Below, in pieces: positions 32,592 through 41,536 of a stretch of DNA of 64,000 nt (positions are counted from its first letter, which is position 1; every line of letters starts with the position of its first letter). Source of the stretch: an uncultured Cohaesibacter sp. (GTDB lineage: Bacteria; Pseudomonadota; Alphaproteobacteria; Rhizobiales; Cohaesibacteraceae). Where the stretch lies: NCBI RefSeq assembly GCF_963666525.1, contig NZ_OY762905.1:558001-622000 (forward strand), in the 5' to 3' direction. The translations under genes were made by a program, and so were the position numbers. The notes beneath the pieces were generated by a model. That model ran no database searches and was not told the origin of the DNA. It saw nothing but the letters and a program-made list of their open reading frames with translations.

Positions 32592-33905
32592 TTATGCCAC
32601 ATCGGTTGATGTGTCTGTGGTGGAAAGGCCAAGAGGATCGCCCAGCAGGTCGGTATCGATCCAGTCATTGACGGTCAGCCATTCCATGACCCCGACCGGT
32701 GCCCATTTCATGGTCCAGTAATAATGCCCTTCGGCAACCGTCGCCGTGGTGGTCTGCTGGCGGTCAAAGGCGAACCGGAATCCCGAAAGAGCCGGATCCT
32801 TGCCAGTGGTTTTGCCCAGCCCATAGGCATTGATGCGATCCTCGACCAATTCGATATTGGCCGGATTGCCGTTGCGGTCCTTCCACTGGTCGAGATAGTG
32901 AAGCACCGCCTCATGGAGCACATCTTCGATGAGCTGCACATGCAGGAAGTTACGCATATTGGTATCGGTTGGCCACGCCATTGAGCGGTTGCCCGAGGTG
33001 TGTGGCCCTTTGCCATGGCGCTCTTCGCAAGTGACAATGCCGTTGGCGCGCATTTCCTGCACATCAGAGGTGAAGTCTCCGGGAATATAGAGGCATTCTT
33101 GGGCAGGTTCCTCGCAGATGATTTCCCGGTTGGACGGGCTATGATGATAGCCAACCTCAACGATATAGCGCATCCAGATGGCGGCCAGCACCGGGCTATA
33201 CCACAAAGGCACCTTCTGACCGGCAGTCTCAGAGTTGGGATCCAGATCAACGAACTTCAGATAGGGCCAGCAACCAACGGCACGACGGGAACTGACCTGC
33301 CAGTCAAAGTCACCGCCGTCCCCTCGCGCTTCAATGACCTGTTGGGCCGAGACGCCCAAGGGCGCATCCAGAAAGAAGCGCGCCCGCACCTTGTTGGCGA
33401 TGGTCTGCATGGCAGTCCGAACACCGGTCAGGGTCGAGAAGCCGGGGACGAGAAGGAATTTGGGGAACCAGCCAAAGGATTGATAGCAGGCATAAGCATG
33501 CTGAAGCCCCGATGGCTGCCCAGCGGCATCAAAGGTGCCGATAATTTCCAGATTGGTGACCACACTCGGATCCGGACTTCCGTCTGTGACATGTGTGTCC
33601 GGATCGAACACGTTGACCACGCAGATAGTGCCGATCCCTTGCGTGCCTTCCTGATCGAACATCTGATGCAGCGCTGCCGGGATGGTGTAGCCATCGCGCA
33701 CCGGCCCGAAATATTCTGCGATCTGGTCACGACGCTTGATCAGGACCTTCTTGTTGATGTAGGCGGCGCGCTCTTCAGCCGTTGCATGAACGTCCTGAAT
33801 GGGAGCCGTGCCAACCAACAGGGCCGTTGCCGCTTTCAGCTCGGTAACAGTCGTGCCACCATCATCAACCGTAACAATCTCGGCACCATATTTGCGCTCA
33901 GCCAT
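32592..33905 (-). CDS. Tail sheath protein
   Basis: The 437-residue sheath begins MAERKYGAEIVTVDDGGTTV with the usual start of sheath proteins (VGTAPIQDVHA). It contains QGIGTICVVNVFDP, KFLLVPGFSTLTGVRTAM, RARFFLDAPLG and the C-terminal oligomerisation part. It contracts to drive the tube through the envelope. AAGGAGTTACC precedes the ATG. Confidence 0.93.
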   Translation of the reverse strand: MAERKYGAEIVTVDDGGTTVTELKAATALLVGTAPIQDVHATAEERAAYINKKVLIKRRDQIAEYFGPVRDGYTIPAALHQMFDQEGTQGIGTICVVNVFDPDTHVTDGSPDPSVVTNLEIIGTFDAAGQPSGLQHAYACYQSFGWFPKFLLVPGFSTLTGVRTAMQTIANKVRARFFLDAPLGVSAQQVIEARGDGGDFDWQVSSRRAVGCWPYLKFVDLDPNSETAGQKVPLWYSPVLAAIWMRYIVEVGYHHSPSNREIICEEPAQECLYIPGDFTSDVQEMRANGIVTCEERHGKGPHTSGNRSMAWPTDTNMRNFLHVQLIEDVLHEAVLHYLDQWKDRNGNPANIELVEDRINAYGLGKTTGKDPALSGFRFAFDRQQTTTATVAEGHYYWTMKWAPVGVMEWLTVNDWIDTDLLGDPLGLSTTDTSTDVA

Positions 33906-34122
33906 TGGTAACTCCTTTTGCCTTGATCAGCTTCATGGCCTTCCAGCCTTCAACAACCGGGTGGCCATCCAGAAGGCTGTAGGTTTTGCCCGGATGAAGG
34001 GCCTCATCCAGAAAGATGACCATGTTGCCATCGGTGCCTTTGGCCTTGAGGCACACAGACTGGACTGGTCCGGAATAGAGATAGTCACTAAAGACCAACT
34101 CGGATTTGCTTGCGTCAGACAT
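33898..34122 (-). CDS. DUF2635-type small phage protein (Mu gp38-like)
   Basis: The 74-residue protein starts MSDASKSELVFSDYLYSGPV after GGAGGTCTGACC. The VCLKAKGTDGNMVIFLDEAL ... PVVEGWKAMKLIKAKG pattern and its place before the sheath gene fit DUF2635. Its stop overlaps the sheath start by 8 bp. The function is unknown. Confidence 0.7.
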   Translation of the reverse strand: MSDASKSELVFSDYLYSGPVQSVCLKAKGTDGNMVIFLDEALHPGKTYSLLDGHPVVEGWKAMKLIKAKGVTNG

Positions 34123-34124
34123 GG

Positions 34125-34622
34125 TCAGACCTCCTGTCTTGCGCTGTTGAGGGGATAACGCGGGCGGGGAATATTGTGCTCGGCGGCGACCGCCACGGTC
34201 TCGCAGGCAATATCGATCTGCCAATCCCAGCGACCAGCCTGCTGACCAACCATCTGGTCTGAGACCAGATAGAACGGTTTGCAGCCATCAAGGCGCACAT
34301 TCTGGGCGGCCTTGCGAAGAAGCTCGATGGTGCCATAGGCTGCAAGCCGGTCATCTTCGACACCACCACGCAGGGCATGGATGTAAAGAGCGAGCGTAAA
34401 CTGAAGCTCACGCACCTGCCGGATCTGGTCGGTTGGCTTGCTGTAGCGGGAACCGGAATAGTGGACCAGACACACCGCTTCCATCCGCGCCATATCGAAC
34501 TGTTCCGGTTCATTTGGAAACGGCGCGATATAATAGGGTGATGGCAGAAACGCCTTGAGCCGTTCGACCAGCCCGCTTTCCAGATTGGTCAGCAAGTCGG
34601 TTTTGAGAATGAGATCAGTCAA
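34125..34622 (-). CDS. Mu gp37-like protein (DUF1834)
   Basis: The 165-residue protein shows VERLKAFLPSPYYIAPFPNE, a VCLVHYSGSRYSKP strand, FTLALYIHALRGGVEDDRLA and FYLVSDQMVGQQAGRWDW. This is typical of the DUF1834 family at the head-tail connector position. It overlaps the gp36-like stop by 8 bp. Confidence 0.75.
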   Translation of the reverse strand: MTDLILKTDLLTNLESGLVERLKAFLPSPYYIAPFPNEPEQFDMARMEAVCLVHYSGSRYSKPTDQIRQVRELQFTLALYIHALRGGVEDDRLAAYGTIELLRKAAQNVRLDGCKPFYLVSDQMVGQQAGRWDWQIDIACETVAVAAEHNIPRPRYPLNSARQEV

Positions 34623-35097
34623 AGCCGTATCCCTTCAAAATGTGATCGGAACGGCTTTCGGGGAAGGAAAACTGAACCGCAGAACTGTCCTCGGAAAGAG
34701 TAGGTTCAAGCCCCGGCACATCGAGATCGGCCCGCCCCGCATGGATATCCTTGAGCCAGCTCACCACATCGCGATAACGATCCCGCCATTCGTCAGAAAC
34801 CCCGGATGTGTCGTGAACACGATCCCGCAGCCAGTAGAGGACAAGGGTCTCCGATGCCCCTTTCAGGGCTTCGGGCATTTCCTCTGGCAACAGGGTTTCA
34901 AGAGCCGGATAGCGGGATTTGACATAACCGGAGATCAGGCTCTGGGCGCGTTTGATTTGATAGGTGAGACGGGCGTGATCGATTTGCCGACCAGCCGCTC
35001 CATTCCAACCACCCGTCCCGCAAAGTGCGAGCAGATCGCTTTCGTCCTGGCGAGCAATCAGCTCTTCGACCGTTAAATATGTTCCCGTCTCAGCCAT
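34615..35097 (-). CDS. Mu gp36-like head-tail connector protein (DUF1320)
   Basis: The 160-residue protein starts MAETGTYLTVEELIARQDES and holds QIDHARLTYQIKRAQSLISG plus YVKSRYPALETL, the helical pattern of DUF1320 connector adaptors. It stands between gp35-like and gp37-like genes, as in Mu. Confidence 0.82.
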   Translation of the reverse strand: MAETGTYLTVEELIARQDESDLLALCGTGGWNGAAGRQIDHARLTYQIKRAQSLISGYVKSRYPALETLLPEEMPEALKGASETLVLYWLRDRVHDTSGVSDEWRDRYRDVVSWLKDIHAGRADLDVPGLEPTLSEDSSAVQFSFPESRSDHILKGYGFD

Positions 35098-35109
35098 GAC
35101 CTAACGCGC

Positions 35110-35574
35110 CTATTCGTTACCAGCTTCGTTGTTTGCTTTGGTTTCCGGGTCGAACTTAAGCGCAGCGTTCTGAGCTTGCATCTCGGTCCAGATAGCTTTC
35201 ACCTCATCGGCAGACACATCAAAGCCAACCAGCTTTTCAATCACGGAGACCTTCGGCTCTCCGGCCTTGGTCAGGTCGGTTTCCGCATTCAGACTTGGGA
35301 AGGCGTTGAGGATCGCCTGCTTGCGCTCCTCCACAGAGAGACTGTTTTCAGCCGTAACATTCGAGGAATTGCCCGCATCATCAGGCGCACCATCTTCGGT
35401 CTTGGCTTCTTCCGGCGCATCCTCTTCGGGCTCACCGACCACCTTGAGTTTGAGAAGTTGAGCTGCTTCTTTCGGTGTCATGGAAATTCGGTTGGCTTCC
35501 GGATCGCTCGGCTTATAGAGAATGCCATTGCGACGAACAGCCGAAAGCACCGGGTAGATCTTCTCTTCAGACAT
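35110..35574 (-). CDS. Mu gp35-like protein
   Basis: The 154-residue acidic protein has an N-terminal part with RNGILYKPSDPEANRISMTP, a Glu/Asp-rich linker, and a C-terminal helical pair with SVEERKQAILNAFPSLNAET. Its position between the major capsid and the DUF1320 gene fits Mu gp35. The function is unknown. Confidence 0.65.
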   Translation of the reverse strand: MSEEKIYPVLSAVRRNGILYKPSDPEANRISMTPKEAAQLLKLKVVGEPEEDAPEEAKTEDGAPDDAGNSSNVTAENSLSVEERKQAILNAFPSLNAETDLTKAGEPKVSVIEKLVGFDVSADEVKAIWTEMQAQNAALKFDPETKANNEAGNE

Positions 35575-35638
35575 GGCTTCAGACTTTCAGATTTGAGGGA
35601 AAAGACGGGTGGCCGTAGGGCCACCCTTGAGATCAGCT

Positions 35639-36577
35639 TCAAGCCGAGGTGGCGTTCCGGATCAGAAAGCCTGCCTTGTTGGCAATGATCAGTTCTTTGA
35701 CGCTCTCGCCAGACCGGACCAGCTTGCCGCCATAAAGCCCCATATTGGCCGGAAGCGTTCCGGCGACCTTCTTGCCGACCTGCGCCGTGTAGCCAAAGGT
35801 CAGACCTCCGGTGGTGTCAGCGGTGCGGTTGATGAACTGACCAGAAACCGAGTTGCCCCAGACCCGCACCAGCTCGGGATCTTCACCGGGCTTGTTGATA
35901 TTGACGCGACCCTCACCGACCAGCACCCGCTTGACGCCGATCAGTTCGGCAAACTGGGCCTGCGTGACACGACCGCTGTCACCGCTATTGCCATGCACGG
36001 CTTTCACCACAATCGGGTTTTTGCGCACCGCAAACCACGGCTTGTGCCCGAAGGTGATCTGGTTGGGCTTGATCCAGCAGGAGGCCATCAGGTCTTCAAT
36101 GATGGTGAGTGGATCAGACGCGGGATCATCAAAGAGATCGGTTCCGGCCAGCGTTTCAACCAGATTGTCATCATATTGGGATGCATCGGTCACCAGACTG
36201 GCAACCCGCACTTCCCGCCCCAGAATGACAATGTCAGTTGCCCGTTCCGTTGCCCGATGCTCGGGATTGAAGCCATTCTTCTTGGCTTCATCAATCGTGA
36301 CCTGGTCCAGAGGCACGTCGATGCCGAAATCCTCAACCGATGAATCCTTCTCGGTCCCTTCGATCTCGACCTGGTTCGGCGTTGAACGACGCCCGACCTT
36401 GGTGTCCGGCAAGGTGAAGGCTTCCGCTTCATTGTAGGACTGATATTTGAAGTTGCGGGCAGACGGCACGCGAGGCAACACATCGTCAGCTATGAGACTG
36501 TAATCGGGGTTTCGGTAGGAAACCGCGATATTGGTCAGTGTCGGGCTCGGGGTAAATTGGTCCGTAGCTGTGGCCAT
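35639..36577 (-). CDS. Major capsid protein (Mu gpT position)
   Basis: This 312-residue protein starts MATATDQFTPSPTLTNIAVS. It contains YSLIADDVLPRVPSARNFKY, an N-terminal arm typical of HK97-fold capsids, and SSVEDFGIDVPLDQVTIDEA, then ITFGHKPWFAVRKNP in the core. Protease/scaffold, decoration protein and capsid are in standard order. It is probably the most abundant virion protein. Confidence 0.87.
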   Translation of the reverse strand: MATATDQFTPSPTLTNIAVSYRNPDYSLIADDVLPRVPSARNFKYQSYNEAEAFTLPDTKVGRRSTPNQVEIEGTEKDSSVEDFGIDVPLDQVTIDEAKKNGFNPEHRATERATDIVILGREVRVASLVTDASQYDDNLVETLAGTDLFDDPASDPLTIIEDLMASCWIKPNQITFGHKPWFAVRKNPIVVKAVHGNSGDSGRVTQAQFAELIGVKRVLVGEGRVNINKPGEDPELVRVWGNSVSGQFINRTADTTGGLTFGYTAQVGKKVAGTLPANMGLYGGKLVRSGESVKELIIANKAGFLIRNATSA

Positions 36578-36614
36578 GACTAAACCTTTCTAAAAGGGGT
36601 TAGAGGGAGACGGC

Positions 36615-36992
36615 TTAGCCGTAGAGAATGGATGGCTGAATGAAGACAGACCCGATGGCACCGACACCACCGGCTTCCATCGCCCGCCCGATGATCGGAA
36701 GAGAGGCATCAACGGCGGGTTCCGCCTTGATGGCCCGCCCCTCCGCATCGGCAGTCAATGGGTCGCCATAGGCAACGGCAGCGCCATATTCCACCGGGCG
36801 GATCTGGTCGTGATAGACATCGATCCGATCACCCGTTGCAGCCGCACCGCGAATGCCCGATGTGCCAACCAGCACATCACCAACACCGGCAACAGCCATG
36901 TGGCCTTCTTCTGCGCCAAAGGTGACGAGACGGTTCTTCTTGATGAGGCCATCGGCCACATAATTCTTGATAAAGCCCATATGCGCTTGCAT
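36615..36992 (-). CDS. Capsid decoration protein (DUF2190-like)
   Basis: The 125-residue protein starts MQAHMGFIKNYVADGLIKKN. The rest is a beta-rich domain (VTFGAEEGHMAVAGVGDVLV ... GAIGSVFIQPSILYG) as in small capsid-stabilising proteins of the DUF2190 type. It lies between protease and major capsid. Confidence 0.7.
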   Translation of the reverse strand: MQAHMGFIKNYVADGLIKKNRLVTFGAEEGHMAVAGVGDVLVGTSGIRGAAATGDRIDVYHDQIRPVEYGAAVAYGDPLTADAEGRAIKAEPAVDASLPIIGRAMEAGGVGAIGSVFIQPSILYG

Positions 36993-37024
36993 GAGGTCTC
37001 TCCTGAACGGAAATGGGGAAAGGG

Positions 37025-37543
37025 TTAGTCGATGGACAGGCCGTGCTTTTTGCGCACAGCCACCACGGCATCGGAGGTCGAGACTTCAATCCCGGCAGAA
37101 CGCTGGCTCTCCTGGAACGCGATGGCCTCATGCGCGATCTGATCATCGCTGACGCCATCCGGGTTCAGATCATCACCAAGATCCATCTCGCCAAACTGGA
37201 CGATTTGGGGCTGGGTCTTGAGCACATCCTTAAGGAGATCGACCAGATCAACCTTCTTGGTCTCAGCGCCATCGGCAAACTCGATTTCGTCGGCATCCAG
37301 ATCGGACGCCCCATCCAGCAGAGCGACAACCTTGGCACGGTTGCCCGATGGAAGCCTTCCACCATCGACAAGGCTTTCAGCAAAGGCGACATGATCAGCA
37401 TGACGCTGCTCTGCTTCGCGTTCATCAAGCGCCGCCTGACGGGCATCCAGCTCGGCTTCACGTTCAGCAAAGGCAGCAATCTGATCAGCATCACCCTGAC
37501 CACGCTTGGGGGCAGTACGAGATTTTGCAGGCTTGAGGGCCAT
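37025..37543 (-). CDS. Nested scaffold protein (Mu gpZ-like)
   Basis: An in-frame ATG at 37543 inside the protease gene starts MALKPAKSRTAPKRGQGDAD. It is preceded by GTGAGGATGATGAC, with GAGG 8 bp upstream, a usable ribosome-binding site. The product would be 172 residues with a long helical, charged segment (FAEREAELDARQAALDERE). In Mu the scaffold Z is made by internal initiation in gene I. Its use here is inferred. Confidence 0.6.
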   Translation of the reverse strand: MALKPAKSRTAPKRGQGDADQIAAFAEREAELDARQAALDEREAEQRHADHVAFAESLVDGGRLPSGNRAKVVALLDGASDLDADEIEFADGAETKKVDLVDLLKDVLKTQPQIVQFGEMDLGDDLNPDGVSDDQIAHEAIAFQESQRSAGIEVSTSDAVVAVRKKHGLSID

Positions 37544-38203
37544 GTCATCATCCTCACTATGTTCGTCTTCAGAAAATTCGGGGGAGCTGGTCGTGGGCGG
37601 CACATCGCCAGCCTCATCAATCCAGCGAATGGAATAGTCGGGCAGGATATTGTCCGCTGTCTCGATCCCGTCCTTCTCGATCAGCCATTCACGAAAGCGG
37701 CGAAACAGGCTGGCAACATCCTTGAAGGCGGCATCGGAGAATTCGACCGCGACGGTATCTTCATCATCCCCGGCGAACTCGACCGGCTTGAGACCAGGAA
37801 CAGCCGGTGCAACAGCCCCAAGGAACCCGACATGCTTGGGATAGAGCGCATCACCGGCAGGGTTGGACGTAGCTCCCGGCTTGTAAAAGGACATGGAAAT
37901 GCGCTTGTAACGGCCACCCTCGACCGCGTCAGAGAACTGCGGCTCCAGCTCGCCGATATCGGCATAGAGCCGGTCAGCCTCATCATCATAGGAAAAGGCC
38001 TTCACCCAACCATAAGCGGGATCATCAGTTTTGGGATGACCAACAACGACAGGCACAGGATAGAGCTGAGGATCATAACGCTCAGCCAGATCAGCCAGCT
38101 CTTCAGCCGTCGCGCTGAACGCCGTACCGCCCATCGCCGTAAACGTGCCCGGACGGAACACCTCAATGCGCTTCGTTTTGTCTTTGTCATCTACCTTGGC
38201 CAC
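37025..38203 (-). CDS. Prohead protease (Mu gpI-like)
   Basis: The 392-residue protein starts with GTG 38203 after AAGGAGATGCG. The N-terminal protease domain shows VFRPGTFTAMGGTAFSATAE, VPVVVGHPKTDDPAYGWVKA, GRYKRISMSFY and KHVGFLGAVAPAVPG. The conserved His (GHP) and Ser (RISMSF) fit the catalytic residues of prohead proteases. The C-terminal ~170 residues are charged and helical, the scaffold part. It is the first gene after a late-promoter dyad. Confidence 0.9.
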   Translation of the reverse strand: MAKVDDKDKTKRIEVFRPGTFTAMGGTAFSATAEELADLAERYDPQLYPVPVVVGHPKTDDPAYGWVKAFSYDDEADRLYADIGELEPQFSDAVEGGRYKRISMSFYKPGATSNPAGDALYPKHVGFLGAVAPAVPGLKPVEFAGDDEDTVAVEFSDAAFKDVASLFRRFREWLIEKDGIETADNILPDYSIRWIDEAGDVPPTTSSPEFSEDEHSEDDDMALKPAKSRTAPKRGQGDADQIAAFAEREAELDARQAALDEREAEQRHADHVAFAESLVDGGRLPSGNRAKVVALLDGASDLDADEIEFADGAETKKVDLVDLLKDVLKTQPQIVQFGEMDLGDDLNPDGVSDDQIAHEAIAFQESQRSAGIEVSTSDAVVAVRKKHGLSID

Positions 38204-38262
38204 ACCGCATCTCCTTGAAACAGGGTGATGGCAACATGGCAGATAAAATGACAGCGCTCGCC

Positions 38263-38273
38263 GGAACTGTTCC
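38263..38273 (-). promoter_or_regulatory. Putative late-activator site upstream of the protease gene
   Basis: GGAACAGTTCC on the minus strand extends to a 15-bp perfect palindrome around a central base (CCGGAAC/GTTCCGG). It lies 60 bp before the protease start, with TTATCT about 20 bp downstream as a -10 candidate. It differs by one base from the sites before the endolysin and gpW. The surrounding gap 38219-38672 also holds a GC-rich hairpin (38616-38644, arms CTCCCCTCG) but no convincing gene. Confidence 0.5.
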
Positions 38274-38672
38274 GGGCGCTGTCACTGCTGGTTATATCGA
38301 GAATTTGACGTTCTTCTATCACCAACCGCCACGAGGGGGCAACCCACTGAGACAAAGTGCCTCTGTATAGCTCTCTAACGCGCCTTTAACGCGAGGTGTT
38401 GGGAGCTGGGGTATATGCGGTCGGACTAGGGTGGAAAAAGCGACACAGGCGGCAACGCTAAACAAGCTACGCAAATGGCATCGCTGGCGGGTTGCTGACA
38501 TTTCCCGCAGACGCGAGATCTCCGGTGCCGCAGGCTATAGCGGCCATTCGAGGTACCTCGAAGCGCATTTAGGTGATTGTGGCCAGCTCGGTTTGATCAT
38601 TACCAAGAGCCGTCACTCCCCTCGCGAAAATCTTACGAGGGGAGCGTGAAGCATTGCCAATCCGAACTGGCT

Positions 38673-38948
38673 CTATCTAGCCGCTATTTCAGGTTCATTG
38701 TCCTGCTCTTGTGGCAGATCTTGCAATTGAAGCTTTCTTTCAACCCGATAGGCATGCCGGCAATACCCGGCAAAGAAGCACAGGATTATCAGGGAAAACA
38801 GAATGTCGCATGCAATCAGCATCGAGCCTCTCGCATACTGAACTGCGATCCCGAGCAGCACGGCTCCGATTTCGGAAGATATGATCAGCGAAACACCGGC
38901 AGCTCCAACCGCCGCGCTGATAGTGGATTTGGTTACAAGCATTTGCAT
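38673..38948 (-). CDS. Small inserted membrane protein
   Basis: The 91-residue protein has two hydrophobic segments (about residues 9-37 and 42-62: AAGVSLIISSEIGAVLLGIA; IACDILFSLIILCFFAGYC) and a charged C-terminal tail. GGAGAC stands directly upstream of ATG 38948. It belongs to the cassette that separates the protease and gpG genes. No family is recognised. Confidence 0.6.
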   Translation of the reverse strand: MQMLVTKSTISAAVGAAGVSLIISSEIGAVLLGIAVQYARGSMLIACDILFSLIILCFFAGYCRHAYRVERKLQLQDLPQEQDNEPEIAAR

Positions 38949-39170
38949 TAGTCTCCAGACAAGCTGATTTTGGTATCAGGAAACCATCGCCTTCCGTTGC
39001 GCGGATTGCGCCCAGGCCTAAAATGGCCGATCCGGCTCTGACTGCAACCGGGGCATCATCAACGGATTTTGGGACTGATTTCATTGAAACATGTTCTGAC
39101 GCTGATACGGAGAAAGTCTTCAGTCGCTGCCTTCAAGGACAAACGGCGGTCTGCTGCTTCCGTGATCGTT

Positions 39171-39548
39171 TCAGATAGCCATGCCAGGAGGCGCGCGTGA
39201 ATAGCGGTGCTCGTCTGAGAATCCGGTCGGGACGATCTGATTGTACAGCCGAGGATATAGTCCGTCCCATTCGGCATCATGCAACAAGGCGGTCGTTCCG
39301 CAAGGGATGACGGGATTGTCGTTACCATCCGGTCGATCCAGCCAGAATTGGCTTGATTGCAGCCGCTTCAGCCGCCCGATCTGTAGATCGCCCGACGGAT
39401 CCGAGACGAGAGCGAGACTATGCTCGGAGGCAGAGATCTCAGACAGTTGATGCTGATGCGAAAAAACGGCAATGTTCTCCGCTCGAAACGGCAGATTGGT
39501 TGCCAATAGCAATAACAACCAGGTCAGGAGATGAGCCGCAAATCGCAT
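39171..39548 (-). CDS. Possible secreted protein in the inserted cassette
   Basis: The 125-codon frame has a convincing signal-peptide-like start (MRFAAHLLTWLLLLLATNLP) and a polar remainder with no recognised family. The ribosome-binding site is weak, and the 220 bp after it hold no gene. It could be a real exported protein or a remnant. Confidence 0.35.
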   Translation of the reverse strand: MRFAAHLLTWLLLLLATNLPFRAENIAVFSHQHQLSEISASEHSLALVSDPSGDLQIGRLKRLQSSQFWLDRPDGNDNPVIPCGTTALLHDAEWDGLYPRLYNQIVPTGFSDEHRYSRAPPGMAI

Positions 39549-39820
39549 TTACATTCGGTCTCTAGCAACAAACATAGTGTTCATCTGGATGAGAATGGGG
39601 ATTCTGGTGTGTCGGTTCAAGAGCCTTGCTGCCCAAAATTCTTGCGCCCCCAAGGCCCGACACAACTGGATCAGATGGCGCGCGGCCTCCGCTCACCAGC
39701 GCCCGTCAGCAAGACAGTCTTAAGTGGGCGAGAAACTATCGTGTCATGAAAAATTTAGTTATTTGCAGATATTGAAACGGCCCGGGCGCAGTCCATATCT
39801 CTCCATCTGTTGACCTCGCC

Positions 39821-39849
39821 ACATATTTGCTCATGAGAAGCAAATATGT
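39821..39849. promoter_or_regulatory. Dyad upstream of the exchanger gene
   Basis: The perfect 11-bp inverted repeat ACATATTTGCT / AGCAAATATGT with a 7-nt spacer ends 25 bp before the exchanger ATG; a TTGACC box lies just upstream (39810-39815). It could be an operator or an mRNA hairpin. The other bases of 39549-39820 show no gene. Confidence 0.45.
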
Positions 39850-39874
39850 TGGGCTGGGGTACTCAGGAGAATTT

Positions 39875-40795
39875 ATGGAATATCTCTTTGTCTTGGCCGG
39901 TCTCGTTTTTCTCTATTTTGGTGGCGAATGGCTGGTTCGCGGCGCAATTGGCATTTCGCGCAAACTAGGCTTGCCTGCATTTCTGATATCGCTGACGGTG
40001 GTCGGGTTTGGCACTTCGATGCCAGAGCTGCTGGTGTCCCTAAAGGCGGCGATTGGCGGTTACCCGGGCATTGTCCTCGGCAATGTGGTGGGGTCTAACA
40101 TTGCCAATATACTCCTGATCGTCGGCCTTGCTGCGGTTATTGCTCCCATAAAGGTTTCAAAGGACATGTCCAGGCGCGATGCCATCGTCATGGTGATTTC
40201 TGCCATCGCGCTTGTCGCTGCCCTTGCATTCCAGACCATCACACTGCTGGCCGGAGGCGCAATGCTTCTGGCGCTGTTTGCCTATCTTGCATTGGCCTAC
40301 ATGCAGGACAGGAAAGAGGGGTGTAGTGAGAGTGATCAAATCACATTCCCCCTTTCAACGTCTCGTGTTGTGATACTGCTTGCGATAGGGCTTGTCATGC
40401 TGGTGGCAGGTGCCGATCTGCTAGTTCGTGGCGCCACCACCATTGCCTCGGATCTGGGTGTTTCCAATGCCGTCATCGGTCTCACGGTCGTCGCGGTGGG
40501 AACGAGCCTTCCAGAGCTGGCAACCTCGGTGGTTGCTGCCCTGCACCGACGTTCAGATATTGCCATCGGCAATGTGATCGGCTCCAACATATTCAACATA
40601 CTGGGCATATTGGGCATTACCTCGCTGGTCTGCCCGGTTCCGGTTGCCGAACGATTTTTCCAGATAGACGGCTGGGTCATGCTGGGTGCAACATTGCTGC
40701 TGTTTGGCCTTCTGTTGTTCTGCCGCCAAATCGGACGCCTTGTCGGAAGTGGCTTTCTGCTTGCCTACGCCACCTATGTGGTCTCGATGGCATAG
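39875..40795 (+). CDS. Na+/Ca2+ exchanger family (CaCA, YrbG-like) antiporter
   Basis: The 306-residue inner-membrane protein has about ten hydrophobic segments and the two inverted alpha-repeats of the family: GFGTSMPELLVSL...GNVVGSNIAN and AVGTSLPELATSV...GNVIGSNIFN. Their acidic residues and Asn bind the cation. AGGAGAATTT stands before ATG 39875. It is a cell-type transporter lying within the phage head genes on the opposite strand, so it is cargo. The ion specificity is not predictable. Confidence 0.88.
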   Translation: MEYLFVLAGLVFLYFGGEWLVRGAIGISRKLGLPAFLISLTVVGFGTSMPELLVSLKAAIGGYPGIVLGNVVGSNIANILLIVGLAAVIAPIKVSKDMSRRDAIVMVISAIALVAALAFQTITLLAGGAMLLALFAYLALAYMQDRKEGCSESDQITFPLSTSRVVILLAIGLVMLVAGADLLVRGATTIASDLGVSNAVIGLTVVAVGTSLPELATSVVAALHRRSDIAIGNVIGSNIFNILGILGITSLVCPVPVAERFFQIDGWVMLGATLLLFGLLLFCRQIGRLVGSGFLLAYATYVVSMA

Positions 40796-40993
40796 GCTTC
40801 ACCATCGTGTTCGGGAAGGTCTATTTGTCCGCCTACCAGCCATCTGAACGCTGGGAATGCTGCAGTTCGTTCGAATGTCAGAAATGGGGACGCGGGCTGT
40901 TGGGATATAGCTCCCGGCCTGCGGCTGCTTTGGGTCGAATTTGTTAATGGTCTAGTCGTTTGAAAAGCCAACTATGACTATTGGCCAAAACTC

Positions 40994-41497
40994 TCACGCT
41001 CCCAGATACCCCTCCAGCTCCTCCCGGATCACTTCTTCATCCTGCCGCCCTATGCCGATATAGCGACGGGCGGGGATCTTTACGCCCGTGCTGAAGACGT
41101 AGCCTTCTGCCCCACCAGAAACCGGAATGCGCAGGGATTGGAACCGGCGTGGTTTGATGGTCGCACCGTGCTGCATGACCCAAACTTTGGGATGGTTGAG
41201 ATTGGTGCCGACTTCAGCATTGGCAGCGCTGGCTGTGAAATGGATTGAGCGGATCAGCTCACCGCTATCCCGGAGGATCCCTTTAGGCTGTCGACGGTTG
41301 GAAAGAGTGAGCGGCGTTAGGGGTGCCCATTTGTTGCCGTCCGGATCTTCCTCCTTCTCAAAGCGATCCATGGTCTGGTCATAGAGCGCCATGCCGATAA
41401 CACGATGAACCGCAGCCTTGTCTTCAATACGATCAATAAGGCGACGGATTTCCCGGTCGGCAGAAGCATAGTCATATGTGAAGCTCAGGAACGGCAT
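40994..41497 (-). CDS. Virion morphogenesis protein (Mu gpG-like)
   Basis: The 167-residue protein has the gpG pattern: DREIRRLIDRIEDKAAVHRV, MALYDQTMDRFEKEEDPDGN followed by KWAPL, and a C-terminal PARRYIGIGRQDEEVI. In Mu, gpG acts in tail/head completion. ATG 41497 has GGAGAG nine bases upstream; an ATG three codons earlier is too close to it. The 198 bp between this gene and the exchanger hold no gene. Confidence 0.85.
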   Translation of the reverse strand: MPFLSFTYDYASADREIRRLIDRIEDKAAVHRVIGMALYDQTMDRFEKEEDPDGNKWAPLTPLTLSNRRQPKGILRDSGELIRSIHFTASAANAEVGTNLNHPKVWVMQHGATIKPRRFQSLRIPVSGGAEGYVFSTGVKIPARRYIGIGRQDEEVIREELEGYLGA

Positions 41498-41536
41498 TTG
41501 AAACATCTCTCCGGAATTGCTATATTATAGCCAGAT

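Noticed and set aside
38431-38649. Plus-strand 72-codon frame between the protease and the cassette
   Set aside because: It has only a weak start, no family, and overlaps a hairpin; not supported as a gene.
39059-39328. Minus-strand frames overlapping 38740-39328
   Set aside because: They are alternative frames of the cassette's other small genes and lack signals of their own.
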